44,939 nucleotides of DNA. Origin: an uncultured Peptoniphilus sp. GTDB taxonomy: Bacteria; Bacillota; Clostridia; Tissierellales; Peptoniphilaceae. Under the pieces are notes generated by a model. That model was not told where the DNA came from. It did no database searches and saw nothing but the letters and a program-made list of their open reading frames with translations. Position 1 is the stretch's first letter; each line of letters starts with the position of its first letter. This document shows positions 1 to 8,199 of this stretch, in pieces. The stretch is taken from the NCBI GenBank assembly GCA_902489255.1, contig CABTZF010000013.1:1-44939 (forward strand). Direction: 5' to 3'. The position numbers were made by a program, and so were the translations under genes.

Positions 1-1731
1 AATACCAGATAAAATAACTCTTTCTTTTTCAGAACCATCATCTAATGTAAATTTCAATAATTTTTTTGACTTAGGAACTTCTTCGCAGTTCTTAACTTTT
101 ACAACTCTAAAATCAGATTTTGAGAATGTATCAAAATCAACCATATCTTCAAATAATGGCTCTACTTTTACTTTTGATAAGTCGATTTTTTCTGTCGTAA
201 GTTTGTCGTAAGTTTCGTAAGTTTCTTTTGACGAATCCCTATTTTCTGCCTTTTCTAAGCCTATTGGCTTCATTGTAGGGAAAAGAATAATATCTCTTAT
301 ACTTGCTTGGTCCGTCAAGAGCATTATCATTCTATCAACACCAATTCCCAAACCTCCTGTTGGGGGAAGACCAACTTCTATTGCATTAATAAAGTCACTA
401 TCCATTGGATGAGCTTCTTCATCTCCTTTTTCATGTTCTCTTACTTGAGCTTCAAATCTTTCTCTTTGGTCAATAGGGTCATTAAGTTCTGAAAAAGCAT
501 TGGCAAATTCCCAAGTATTTATGAAGGCTTCAAATCTCCTTGTTATTCTACCATCTTTAGGATCTTTCTTGGCTAGAGGAGATATATCTACAGGATGGCC
601 TGTAATAAAAGTGGGTTGAACTAATTTTTCTTCACAGAATGTTTCAAAAAATTCTGATAAAATTTTCCCCCAACTTGCTCCCTCTTCAACTTCTACGCCC
701 TTTTCTTTTGCGAGCTTTTGAGCTTCTTCATCTGTTTTAACTTGGTCAAAATCAACTCCTGCATATTCTTTAACAGCTTCCATCATGGTCATCCTTTTCC
801 AAGGAGCTTTTAAGGAAATTTCTCTTCCTTGATAAGTAATGGTATCAGTTCCCAGAACTTTTATTGCCGCATATTCAAATATGCCTTCTGTTAATCTCAT
901 CATTTCATCCATATCTACGTATGCTTGATATAGTTCAATATTTGTGAATTCAGGATTGTGCCTTGTATCCATTCCCTCATTTCTAAACATTTTTCCCATT
1001 TCATATACTCTGTCAAAACCACCTACTATTAGTCTCTTTAAAAATAGTTCATTGGCAATTCTCAGCTGCATATCAATATCTAAAGTATTGTGATGGGTTA
1101 AAAATGGTCTGGCATTGGCACCTCCGGCAACTGTTCCTAAAATTGGCGTTTCAACTTCAACAAAATCTTTTTTATCAAGATATTCTCTTATGGCCTTTAT
1201 AATTTTTGTTCTCTTTAAAAAAATTTCTTTAATTTCAGGGTTTACTATTAGGTCAACATATCTTTGTCTATACCTGAGATCAGGATCTTTAAGTCCATGA
1301 AATTTTTCAGGCAGAATTTGAAGGGATTTTGATAAAAGAGCTATGCTTTTTGCATTTACAGTAACTTCTCCGGCTTCTGTCTTGAATACTTCTCCCTTAA
1401 CTCCAATAATGTCACCCATATCAAGGCCCTTTACATCCTCATAATTTTCAAGAAGCACATCTTTTCTTGCAAATACTTGAATCTTCCCCTTGTAATCTTG
1501 CAAGTCAATGAAACAAATCTTGCCATGACGTCTTTTACTCATAACACGACCGGCAACTGTAACATTTTCTCCGTTCATTTCTTCAAACCTATCTTTAATG
1601 TCTTGTGAATATGCGTCTACATCATATTTTTCGTATATGAACGGATCTTTTCCTTCTTTTCTTAATTCTTCAAGCTTTTGTCTTCTCATTACAAGAATTT
1701 CATTCAAATTATCTACATTAGTATTTTTCAT
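1..1731 (-). CDS. lysS: Lysyl-tRNA synthetase (class II) fused to a C-terminal EMAP/Trbp111-type tRNA-binding domain; 3' end outside window
   Basis: Charges tRNA-Lys with lysine in the cytosol. Translating the minus strand from the ATG at 1731 gives 577 uninterrupted codons to base 1 with no stop, so the C-terminus is missing only because the window ends. Seen: an N-terminal OB-fold anticodon-binding region (about residues 55-155), class II motif 2 (FRNEGMDTRHNPEF) and motif 3 (GLGIGVDRMIMLL, about 461-473), then DIILFPTMKP where ordinary LysRS ends (about 488). After a linker of about 40 residues rich in K, E, T and Y, a new domain begins near 530 (FSKSDFRVVKVKNCEEVPKS, then KLLKFTLDDG and RVILSGI), matching the pattern of the tRNA-binding domain at the C-terminus of bacterial MetRS and of Trbp111. 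An AGGAGG-like site precedes the start, 8 nt after greA stops. The core call is certain; the fusion is read directly. Confidence 0.97.
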   Translation of the reverse strand, partial: MKNTNVDNLNEILVMRRQKLEELRKEGKDPFIYEKYDVDAYSQDIKDRFEEMNGENVTVAGRVMSKRRHGKICFIDLQDYKGKIQVFARKDVLLENYEDVKGLDMGDIIGVKGEVFKTEAGEVTVNAKSIALLSKSLQILPEKFHGLKDPDLRYRQRYVDLIVNPEIKEIFLKRTKIIKAIREYLDKKDFVEVETPILGTVAGGANARPFLTHHNTLDIDMQLRIANELFLKRLIVGGFDRVYEMGKMFRNEGMDTRHNPEFTNIELYQAYVDMDEMMRLTEGIFEYAAIKVLGTDTITYQGREISLKAPWKRMTMMEAVKEYAGVDFDQVKTDEEAQKLAKEKGVEVEEGASWGKILSEFFETFCEEKLVQPTFITGHPVDISPLAKKDPKDGRITRRFEAFINTWEFANAFSELNDPIDQRERFEAQVREHEKGDEEAHPMDSDFINAIEVGLPPTGGLGIGVDRMIMLLTDQASIRDIILFPTMKPIGLEKAENRDSSKETYETYDKLTTEKIDLSKVKVEPLFEDMVDFDTFSKSDFRVVKVKNCEEVPKSKKLLKFTLDDGSEKERVILSGI

Positions 1732-1739
1732 AAAGCCTC

Positions 1740-2213
1740 CTAAAAGCTAATGGCACAAACTTCGTATTTAATAATTCCGTCAGGCACTTCTATTTCTGTT
1801 ATATCACCGACTTTAAGACCGATAAGACCTGAGCCGACAGGTGATTCATTGGAAATTTTTCCTTCTAAAGGATCCGCCTCTGCTGAACCTACTATTGTAT
1901 ATTCATCTTCTTCTCCGGAAGAAATATCTTTTACAATAACTGTTGAACCCACATTGACCATATCATGATTTAGATCTTTTTCATCAATTACCTTAGCATT
2001 TCTAGCCATCATTTCAAGCTTTGCAATTCTTTCTTCAACATAAGCTTGCTCATTTTTTGCTTCATCATATTCTGAATTTTCAGACAAATCTCCATAACCT
2101 AAAGCTACCTTAATTCTTTCAGCAACTTCTTTTCTTCTTACTGTTTTAAGGTATTCAATTTCATTTTCAATTTTTTCTAAACCTTCAGGTGTGAAAAATA
2201 TATCTTTATCCAC
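1740..2213 (-). CDS. greA: Transcription elongation factor GreA
   Basis: Binds the secondary channel of RNA polymerase and stimulates cleavage of backtracked transcripts. The 157-aa product is the usual length: an N-terminal coiled coil (about residues 8-75, with the GYGDLSENSEYDEAK tip holding the acidic residues) and a C-terminal FKBP-like globular domain (SPVGSGLIGLKVGD). I chose the GTG at 2213: GAGGAGA lies 7 nt upstream and the protein then starts VDKDIFFTPEGLEK. The open frame continues upstream to 2306, but that extension is not family-like and crosses a hairpin. It lies between dusB and lysS, as in many clostridia. Confidence 0.96.
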   Translation of the reverse strand: MDKDIFFTPEGLEKIENEIEYLKTVRRKEVAERIKVALGYGDLSENSEYDEAKNEQAYVEERIAKLEMMARNAKVIDEKDLNHDMVNVGSTVIVKDISSGEEDEYTIVGSAEADPLEGKISNESPVGSGLIGLKVGDITEIEVPDGIIKYEVCAISF

Positions 2214-2240
2214 TAAAATCTCTCCTCTATATAAAAAATA

Positions 2241-2256
2241 AGGCGCTAAACGCCCA
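2241..2256 (-). terminator. Weak hairpin with U-rich tail between dusB and greA
   Basis: On the minus strand GGGCGTTTAGCGCC is followed by TTATTTTTTAT. The stem is only 4-5 bp, so it may be a partial terminator or attenuator that lets some transcription from dusB enter greA. It lies upstream of the chosen greA start, which also argues against the longer greA frame. Confidence 0.35.
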
Positions 2257-2318
2257 TAAGTCATTTTTAATGAATTCATTATAGTAAATATATAAAAAAA
2301 AGTCAAGAATCTTTTAAT

Positions 2319-3251
2319 TTATCCCATTTCTTCCATATAATTTTCTATGAGTTTTACAACTTTATCATATTCTTTTTCAATATTTAATTTGCTTCTAAGA
2401 GCTTTAGAATTCTTCATATTTTTGAAATAGTAGGAATAATTTTTCCTCATATTTAAAATCCCCTGTCTATTCCCCCTAAATTTTACTTCAAGGTTTAAAT
2501 GCTCAACTAACAAATTAAGTCTTTCTCTCAAGCTAGGTCCTAAATATTCTCTACCGCTTAGAGCAGCTTTTATTTCTTCAAATATCCAAGGATTTCCTAT
2601 GGCACCTCTTCCTATGGCAAGACCGTCAAATTTTGCAATTTTAAGCTTATCTAATGCATCTCCTGCACTCGATATATCACCATTACCGATCACCGGGATT
2701 TTTAAAATATTTTTTACTTTACTAATATAGTCCCAGTCGCTATAAAAATTATAATAATCTTCCCTAGACCTTCCATGAATGGTTACAGCACTTGCTCCGG
2801 CATCCTCTGCCGCCTTAAGCATATCTATGGATAAAATATTATCTATGGATTTTCTTGTCTTAACTGTTATTGGTATATTAGAATTTTTAACTGCACTTCT
2901 GACCATATTATAAACTAAATCAGGGTCTTTAATCAGAGCGGAGCCCGCCCCGGTTTTTACAATTTTAGGTGCAGGGCAACCCATATTTATGTCAATATAT
3001 TTAAAGCCGAAATCATTTAATATATAAGTAGCTTTACTTATCGACTCAATATCCGACCCAAAAATTTGCACACCGGTATTTTCTTCTCCCGGAAATTTTC
3101 TTAAAAGCTCAAAAGTTTTTTTATCGTTGAAAATTATTGCCTTTGCAGATACCATTTCTGTTACAGCTATATCAAGGCAATGCTTATAAGCTAATTGCCT
3201 AAAGACCATATCAGTATAACCGGCCATAGGCGATAAATATAATTTAATCAA
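2319..3251 (-). CDS. dusB: tRNA-dihydrouridine synthase, DusB type
   Basis: FMN- and NADPH-dependent reduction of uridine to dihydrouridine in tRNA D-loops. The 310-aa TIM-barrel protein shows the opening SPMAGYTDMVFR, the catalytic loop INMGCPAPKIVKTGAGSAL with the active cysteine at C92, the phosphate-binding stretch VIGNGDI and AIGRGAIGNPWIF, and a helical C-terminal RNA-binding region. These match the DusB subfamily, which is usual at this locus (B. subtilis yacF lies beside lysS). It starts 8 nt after coaX stops, so the two are probably cotranscribed. The C-terminal third (after about 240) is lysine- and asparagine-rich, as expected from base composition. The exact uridine position modified cannot be read from the sequence. 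Confidence 0.94.
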   Translation of the reverse strand: MIKLYLSPMAGYTDMVFRQLAYKHCLDIAVTEMVSAKAIIFNDKKTFELLRKFPGEENTGVQIFGSDIESISKATYILNDFGFKYIDINMGCPAPKIVKTGAGSALIKDPDLVYNMVRSAVKNSNIPITVKTRKSIDNILSIDMLKAAEDAGASAVTIHGRSREDYYNFYSDWDYISKVKNILKIPVIGNGDISSAGDALDKLKIAKFDGLAIGRGAIGNPWIFEEIKAALSGREYLGPSLRERLNLLVEHLNLEVKFRGNRQGILNMRKNYSYYFKNMKNSKALRSKLNIEKEYDKVVKLIENYMEEMG

Positions 3252-3259
3252 ATGCTCAC

Positions 3260-4033
3260 CTATTTATTTAAGTCGTAAATTATTTTTAAACCTTCTAGGG
3301 TTAAATCTTTATTTATTTTTATATTAAACTTCGAATCCGAACACAATAAGCCTGAAAAACCTCCTGTTGCAATAATTGAAACTTTTTCCTTAACCCAATT
3401 TTTATTTTCAAAAATTTTTTCAATTATTCCATCCATTAAGGTAGTATAACCATAAAAAAGGCCTGATTGAATAGCCCCGATTGTATTGGTTGAAATCAAG
3501 ACTTCCGGTTTTATTATTTCTATCTTGGGTAATTTTGATGTTCTTTGAAACAAAGCTTCTGAAGAAATCCCAATGCCCGGTAAAATCATACCGCCCAAGT
3601 AGTTATTATCTTCATCTAATATGCAAAAGGTCATGGCCGTTCCTATATCAATTATTATTGATGGGGCCTTATAAAGTTTTGCAGCTGCCACAGCATTAAC
3701 TATTCTATCAGCTCCCACTTCTTTAGGATTGTCATAATTAATATTAATATTAAGCTTTAACTCATCATTTACAAATATTGGCTTTTTATTAAAATATTTA
3801 ATTATCATTGAAGACAGTGTATGCATTAAATTTGGAACAACTGAAGATATTATTACATCATATATTTCATTCGGATTTATGTTTGCATGTTTAAGCGAGT
3901 CAGTAAATATTAAACCATATTCATCGCTTGTTCTGGTTTTATCTGTAGCTATTCTAAAATCATGAACTAATTCATCATCTTTATAAACGCCATAAACAAT
4001 GGTTGTATTTCCAACATCAATTACCAATAACAT
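3260..4033 (-). CDS. coaX: Type III pantothenate kinase
   Basis: ATP-dependent phosphorylation of pantothenate, first step of coenzyme A synthesis. The protein has the ASKHA-fold signatures: DVGNTT near the N-terminus (phosphate-binding loop), GADRIVNAVAA and IDIGTAMTFCI in the middle, and ATGGFSGLL near the C-terminus. Length is 257 aa, typical. I place the start at the ATG at 4033, giving MLLVIDVGNT with AAGGTG 6 nt upstream; a TTG five codons earlier (4048) is in frame but less family-like. CoaX sits in the ftsH-coaX-dusB-lysS neighbourhood of Firmicutes, although here bioY and a PBP gene separate it from ftsH. Divergent from bioY across a gap of about 120 bp. Confidence 0.95.
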   Translation of the reverse strand: MLLVIDVGNTTIVYGVYKDDELVHDFRIATDKTRTSDEYGLIFTDSLKHANINPNEIYDVIISSVVPNLMHTLSSMIIKYFNKKPIFVNDELKLNININYDNPKEVGADRIVNAVAAAKLYKAPSIIIDIGTAMTFCILDEDNNYLGGMILPGIGISSEALFQRTSKLPKIEIIKPEVLISTNTIGAIQSGLFYGYTTLMDGIIEKIFENKNWVKEKVSIIATGGFSGLLCSDSKFNIKINKDLTLEGLKIIYDLNK

Positions 4034-4094
4034 TTTTATCACCTTCAAGAATTTTTATTTATTAATACCCGAAAAAATTAATTTAAATTTATTT

Positions 4095-4125
4095 TTGTTA
4101 ACTCTATTGACTTTTTGGTAGACAT
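4095..4125 (+). promoter_or_regulatory. Candidate BirA operator over the bioY promoter
   Basis: TTGTTAAC (4095-4102), 15 nt, then GTAGACAT (4118-4125). The left half fits the known biotin repressor half-site exactly and the right half keeps 5 of 8 positions of GTTAACAA. The -35 box lies inside the spacer, so bound repressor would block RNA polymerase. BirA control of bioY is well established in Firmicutes; this particular site is inferred. Confidence 0.5.
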
Positions 4126-4135
4126 TCTATAAGAT
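4107..4135 (+). promoter_or_regulatory. bioY promoter
   Basis: TTGACT (4107-4112), 17 nt, TAAGAT (4130-4135); a TATAAG at 4128 is an alternative -10. The start codon follows at 4153 with GGAGG. Confidence 0.6.
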
Positions 4136-4152
4136 ATCTATGGAGGTTATTT

Positions 4153-4686
4153 ATGAAAATTAAAACTAAAGATTTAACAAAAACAGCCCTATTAACATCA
4201 CTTATTGCTGTCGGTGCATTTATTAGTATTCCTTTGGGCCCGGTTCCTTTTACAATGCAAAACTTTTTTGTATTTATGGCCGGACTTTTACTTTTGCCTG
4301 AATATGCTTTTTTGAGCGTCCTAACTTATGTCCTTATAGGTCTTATTGGCATACCCATATTTTCAGGTTTCAAAGGAGGAATTTCTTACATATTCTCACC
4401 CACTTTTGGATTTTTGATTTCCTTTATCGTGGGAGCATATGTAATATCTAAATTAGCTTATGGAAAAACAAAATTTACAAGTATTCTATCTGCCCTTATC
4501 ATAGGAGAAATTATTTTTTACGCAATAGGTCTTCCATATATGTACTTGGTCCTTACCAAAGTAGTTGGAACTCCAATGACTTTTTCTAAAGTGCTTTCAG
4601 TAGGAATGACACCTTTTATTGTCCCTGACCTTGTAAAGGCTATAATAGCTGCAATAATAGCTCCAAAGATAAGAAAAGCTATTTAA
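4153..4686 (+). CDS. bioY: BioY, biotin-specific substrate-binding (S) component of an ECF transporter
   Basis: Membrane protein that captures biotin and, usually with the shared EcfA-EcfA'-T module, imports it. The 177-aa product has about six hydrophobic segments and the BioY hallmarks: AVGAFISIPLGPVPFTMQNFF near the start, LTYVLIGLIGIPIFSGFKGG in the middle and the C-terminal PFIVPDLVKAIIAAIIAPKI. No ecf module genes are in the window; in Firmicutes they usually lie after rplQ, but that position is empty here. GGAGG lies 7-8 nt before the ATG. It stands alone between its own promoter and a strong terminator, and the candidate BirA operator upstream suggests repression when biotin is plentiful. 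Confidence 0.96.
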   Translation: MKIKTKDLTKTALLTSLIAVGAFISIPLGPVPFTMQNFFVFMAGLLLLPEYAFLSVLTYVLIGLIGIPIFSGFKGGISYIFSPTFGFLISFIVGAYVISKLAYGKTKFTSILSALIIGEIIFYAIGLPYMYLVLTKVVGTPMTFSKVLSVGMTPFIVPDLVKAIIAAIIAPKIRKAI

Positions 4687-4709
4687 TTTTCAAAAACTTT
4701 TTACTTCAT

Positions 4710-4738
4710 GACTGCTATAGCAGTCCCCTTTTTTTATC
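4710..4738 (+). terminator. Terminator after bioY
   Basis: GACTGC-TATA-GCAGTC hairpin (4710-4725) followed by CCC and a run of T's (to about 4735). Confidence 0.9.
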
Positions 4739-4799
4739 ATTATTATTATACCAAAACTTTTCCTTAATACAATTTTAATTATATATTTTTATTAAATCA

Positions 4800-4808
4800 T
4801 GTTATAAT
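4800..4808 (+). promoter_or_regulatory. Extended -10 promoter of the class A PBP gene
   Basis: TGTTATAAT, an extended -10 with a perfect TATAAT (4803-4808). No good -35 is visible 17 nt upstream. The ATG is at 4827 with AAGGAGG. Confidence 0.55.
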
Positions 4809-4826
4809 GTTTTCAAGGAGGTACGT

Positions 4827-7265
4827 ATGAATAGAAGCCGTAATAAAAAACCTCACGGACTTATAAAAATTTCTAGTTTATTTAAAATTCTGCTTTTAAT
4901 AATTTTAGCCGCTATTATTTTTGTAGGAACTGTTATAACCACTCTTGTTCTTGGTATATTTAAAAGCACTCCTGAAATAGATCCTGATAATTATAGGACT
5001 CTTATGGCTGAATCCTCAAAAATTTACTCAGATGATGAAGAACTTATACAAAGTTTAGTAGATGATGAATTCAGCGAATTTGTACCAATGGATAAATTCC
5101 CTTCATATTTATCAAATGCTTTTGTAGCAATAGAAGATGAAAGGTTTTATGAACATAATGCAGTTGATTTTAGAAGAGTTATAGGTGCTTTGGCCCACGA
5201 TATTAAAACAAGATCATTAGAGCAAGGAGCTTCTACAATTACTATGCAACTTGCAAAAAATTTATATACTTCTTCTTCAAAAAGTGTACTTAGAAAATTA
5301 ACAGATATTTACTATGCCTACCAAATCGAAGCAAAATTATCAAAAGCGCAAATTCTAGAAGCATATTTGAATTGTGCTTCTTTTTCTAAGGGAACTGTTG
5401 GCGTAGGTGCTGCAGCCCGTTCTTTTTTTGATAAGGACGTTTCCGAATTAAGCCTTGCAGAATGTGCATTATTAGCAGGAGTTACAAATAGACCGGAAGA
5501 ATATACTCCCTACAATTATGCTGAAATTTCTGAGGAAGATAACCCTGAAAATGTTCAAATTGTTCTCCGTCCTAATATTAATTCTAATTATGAAAATTCT
5601 GAATTTTTAGTTAATTATTCGGAAAAATTATTGGAACTGGGCAGAATAGATAACTTTGATCTTATACAAATTAAAAATAATACCTATATTCCCTATAAGG
5701 CAGTATTCAATCCTAAAGCAAAAACTAGGCAAGCCCGTGTTCTAAAAAAGATGTACCAACAAAAACTTATTACTGAAGAAGATTATACAAATTCATTAAA
5801 TGAAGATATTACTATAAAAATAGGAAAACGACGTGAATCAGGAATTTCTTCTTTTTATACAGACCTGGTTCAAAAAGAAGTAAAAAATATTTTAATATCC
5901 TTAGGATATAGTGATGAAGAAGCACATAACAAACTATACAATGGCGGCTTGAAAATTTATACTCCAATGGACCTAAAAATCCAAAAGACCCTGGAAGAAA
6001 CTGTTGCAAATCCTGCCTATTATAGGGGATCATTCACAGATAATTCAGGTGTGATTCAACCCCAAGTAGCCTCTGTAATAATTGACCAAAATACGCATGA
6101 AGTTAAGGCCTTGGTTGGTGGAAGAGGTGTAGGAGGAGGACAACTTTTAAATAGGGCTATAGTTGCAAGGCAACCCGGATCATCAATTAAACCTATTTCA
6201 GTTTATCTTACAGCCTTTAATAACGGTACAACTGCCGGTGATATTTATCTTGATGAACCAATTCCAAAGAGTGCCAATTTTAAAAATCCTCCTAGAAATA
6301 ATGCGAACTCTTACCAAGGATGGACAACTGTTAGAAATCTTGTGAGAAGGTCTTCTAATGTTGGCGCTTTTCAAGTTTTAAGAGATATTGCCGTTGATAA
6401 GGAATCCAAAAAAAATAAGTATGCGACTTATTCAAAAGTATATAATGACGATCTGGCAATAAATAAGGTAGTAGATACCCTTGAATCAATCGGAGTTACA
6501 AGTATTGTAAAACCTGATCCTAAAAAACCTAATTCTATTAGAGTGAACGATATGGGATTTTCTCCTCTAGCCTTAGGTGGTATGACCCACGGAATCAGTC
6601 CTCTTGAAATGGCAGGTGCCTACACAACCCTTGCCAACAAAGGCAAGTATTCAAAACCTATTCTTGTCAGCAAAATATTGTCAAATACCGGTGATACAGT
6701 TTACAAGGCCGATACAAAAGAAAAAGAAATTACTTCTGAACAAAATGCCTATATTTTAACTGATATTCTTGAAGATGTTGTTAAAAGAGGTACCGGTAAA
6801 AATGCTGCTTTTTCAGGTATGTCAGTAGCTGGAAAAACAGGTACAACATCCGATAAAAAAGATGTTTGGTTCTGTGGTTATACACCATATTTAACATGTT
6901 CTGTTTGGATAGGCAATGATAAAAATGAAACTCTACACTTTGGCTCTGACAAAGCTGCCTATTTATGGAAAGAAATTATGAAAAGAGTTCATGAAGACAT
7001 GGATAATAAAGAATTTGAAGAACCTGACGGCATCTACACCAAGTATGTAAGTGGAAGGAGAGAGCTTTTTGTTGATGGCACCAAACCTCATTTTACAGGA
7101 AAAACATATGATGAAGATGAGGACGACACAAAAAGTAAAAATACAAATTCAGAAAATAAAAATAATAAGAAAGAAAAAAATAAAAATTATAACAACGTTA
7201 ATACTAACAGCATAATAGAACCCAAAAAAGTAACTGATAATAGTGAAAATACCAATTCTAATTAA
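4827..7265 (+). CDS. Class A penicillin-binding protein (bifunctional glycosyltransferase/transpeptidase), PBP1a-like
   Basis: Polymerises lipid II and cross-links peptidoglycan outside the membrane. The 812-aa order is: short basic cytoplasmic tail, one membrane anchor (about 19-45), GT51 glycosyltransferase (about 60-230) with AIEDERFYEH (E103/D104), GASTITMQL (134-142), a basic RKLTDIYYAYQIEAKL segment (156-171) and ILEAYLN, then a linker and the transpeptidase domain with SSIK (S452 nucleophile, K455), SSN (509-511) and KTGT (670-673). The tail from about 755 is an unstructured run of N, K, E and D, as in other low-GC PBP1 proteins. All key catalytic motifs are present, so it should be active. 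It is a single-gene unit, separated from bioY by a terminator and followed by another. ponA and pbpF both fit, so no symbol is given. Confidence 0.96.
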   Translation: MNRSRNKKPHGLIKISSLFKILLLIILAAIIFVGTVITTLVLGIFKSTPEIDPDNYRTLMAESSKIYSDDEELIQSLVDDEFSEFVPMDKFPSYLSNAFVAIEDERFYEHNAVDFRRVIGALAHDIKTRSLEQGASTITMQLAKNLYTSSSKSVLRKLTDIYYAYQIEAKLSKAQILEAYLNCASFSKGTVGVGAAARSFFDKDVSELSLAECALLAGVTNRPEEYTPYNYAEISEEDNPENVQIVLRPNINSNYENSEFLVNYSEKLLELGRIDNFDLIQIKNNTYIPYKAVFNPKAKTRQARVLKKMYQQKLITEEDYTNSLNEDITIKIGKRRESGISSFYTDLVQKEVKNILISLGYSDEEAHNKLYNGGLKIYTPMDLKIQKTLEETVANPAYYRGSFTDNSGVIQPQVASVIIDQNTHEVKALVGGRGVGGGQLLNRAIVARQPGSSIKPISVYLTAFNNGTTAGDIYLDEPIPKSANFKNPPRNNANSYQGWTTVRNLVRRSSNVGAFQVLRDIAVDKESKKNKYATYSKVYNDDLAINKVVDTLESIGVTSIVKPDPKKPNSIRVNDMGFSPLALGGMTHGISPLEMAGAYTTLANKGKYSKPILVSKILSNTGDTVYKADTKEKEITSEQNAYILTDILEDVVKRGTGKNAAFSGMSVAGKTGTTSDKKDVWFCGYTPYLTCSVWIGNDKNETLHFGSDKAAYLWKEIMKRVHEDMDNKEFEEPDGIYTKYVSGRRELFVDGTKPHFTGKTYDEDEDDTKSKNTNSENKNNKKEKNKNYNNVNTNSIIEPKKVTDNSENTNSN

Positions 7266-7283
7266 AAAATTATGAATAAACTT

Positions 7284-7316
7284 AAAGGAATTTTGCAAAA
7301 TGCAAAATTCCTTTTT
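7284..7316 (+). terminator. Terminator after the PBP gene
   Basis: A 13-bp stem, AAAGGAATTTTGC with GCAAAATTCCTTT, AAAAT loop, then a short T run. It may work in both directions, and the minus-strand gene at 7457 points toward it. Confidence 0.88.
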
Positions 7317-7456
7317 AATAATTTAAAATAGTTCTAATCTCTAGTTAAAATACTTTACCAATAGTTAATATGAAGAATCCCAAAAAATGGGAACCTAAAA
7401 ATTAGCCCGTATATATCTAAGCTTTAAATAATTCTCTTATTTAGGAAAAAATAATA

Positions 7457-7951
7457 TTAATTAAACAAGTGAATCAATCCTAAGCTTAAAATGCTTATTA
7501 TAATACCTGAAACAAAATTTCCCAATATTATGGCTACAAGTGCCCTCTTAGAATTCAAATTAAATAAACCTGCCAGTAATGATCCGGTCCATACGCCTGT
7601 TCCCGGCAGAGGTATGGATACAAAAATAAAAAGGCCCAAAATTTTTAAATTTTTTACCTTACTTCCCTTTTTTCTGAGCTTATCTTCTAAATTTTGTAAG
7701 ATTTTATTAAACTTTTTTCTCTTTTTTATTCTTTTCAAGACCTTATTTATACCATAAATAATAAAAGGGCTGGGAAAAATTGAACCTATAAAAGCATAAA
7801 AAAATGAGCTTGTATAAGAAAGGTTTAATGATAATCCGATAGGTATTGCTCCTTTGAGCTCCAAATATGGAATGGTTGCAAGAACCATTATAGCAAGCTC
7901 TTTTGGCAAAATAGATTCAATTAGTTCTATAAAATTTGTATATATATCCAT
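7457..7951 (-). CDS. Putative small multidrug-export-type membrane protein (COG2426/PF06695-like)
   Basis: 164 aa with roughly four to five hydrophobic segments. LELKGAIPIGLSL near residue 30, a central basic amphipathic stretch (about 75-100, KVLKRIKKRKKF onward) and FVSIPLPGTGVWTGSLLAGLF near 115 are the signatures of the family annotated 'putative small multidrug export protein'. The proline- and glycine-rich re-entrant-like loops resemble DedA/VTT membrane proteins. The transport role in the family name is weakly supported, so substrate and function are unknown. The start at 7951 has only a weak upstream AGGT. It stands alone, with its own candidate promoter, between two convergent or terminated units. 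Confidence 0.8.
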   Translation of the reverse strand: MDIYTNFIELIESILPKELAIMVLATIPYLELKGAIPIGLSLNLSYTSSFFYAFIGSIFPSPFIIYGINKVLKRIKKRKKFNKILQNLEDKLRKKGSKVKNLKILGLFIFVSIPLPGTGVWTGSLLAGLFNLNSKRALVAIILGNFVSGIIISILSLGLIHLFN

Positions 7952-7998
7952 TAGAAAACCTACTTGTCTAAATTTGCATCTTTTATTTAAGTAATTAT

Positions 7999-8027
7999 TA
8001 AATAAGCTTTGAATATGATAGCATCAA
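7999..8027 (-). promoter_or_regulatory. Candidate promoter for the 7457-7951 gene
   Basis: Minus strand TTGATG (8027-8022), 17 nt, TATTTA (8004-7999), about 50 nt before the start codon. The rest of the 7952-8124 gap is AT-rich and shows nothing else. Confidence 0.4.
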
Positions 8028-8124
8028 ATTTTCATATTAGATCTACTGATTAAAATATCTATTATTTAAACTATACCCTTAATAAATTAAGAATTTATTA
8101 AAAATATTATAAATTTTTATAAAT

Positions 8125-8152
8125 TAAAATCCTAAGACTAATCTTAGGACTT
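8125..8152 (-). terminator. Terminator after ftsH
   Basis: On the minus strand CCTAAGA-TTAG-TCTTAGG (7-bp stem, 8131-8148) followed by ATTTTAATTT. It ends the yabN-to-ftsH cluster. Confidence 0.85.
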
Positions 8153-8199
8153 TAAAATTATTAATATTAATTATATCATCTACATATAACGATACATTA

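Noticed and set aside
1..1731. lysS as a broken gene
   Set aside because: The frame is open to the window edge; the missing stop is due only to the cut.
2214..2306. Longer GreA N-terminus (MTFFYIFTIMN...)
   Set aside because: No family match; a GTG with a good ribosome site at 2213 gives the standard 157-aa protein, and a hairpin lies in the extension.
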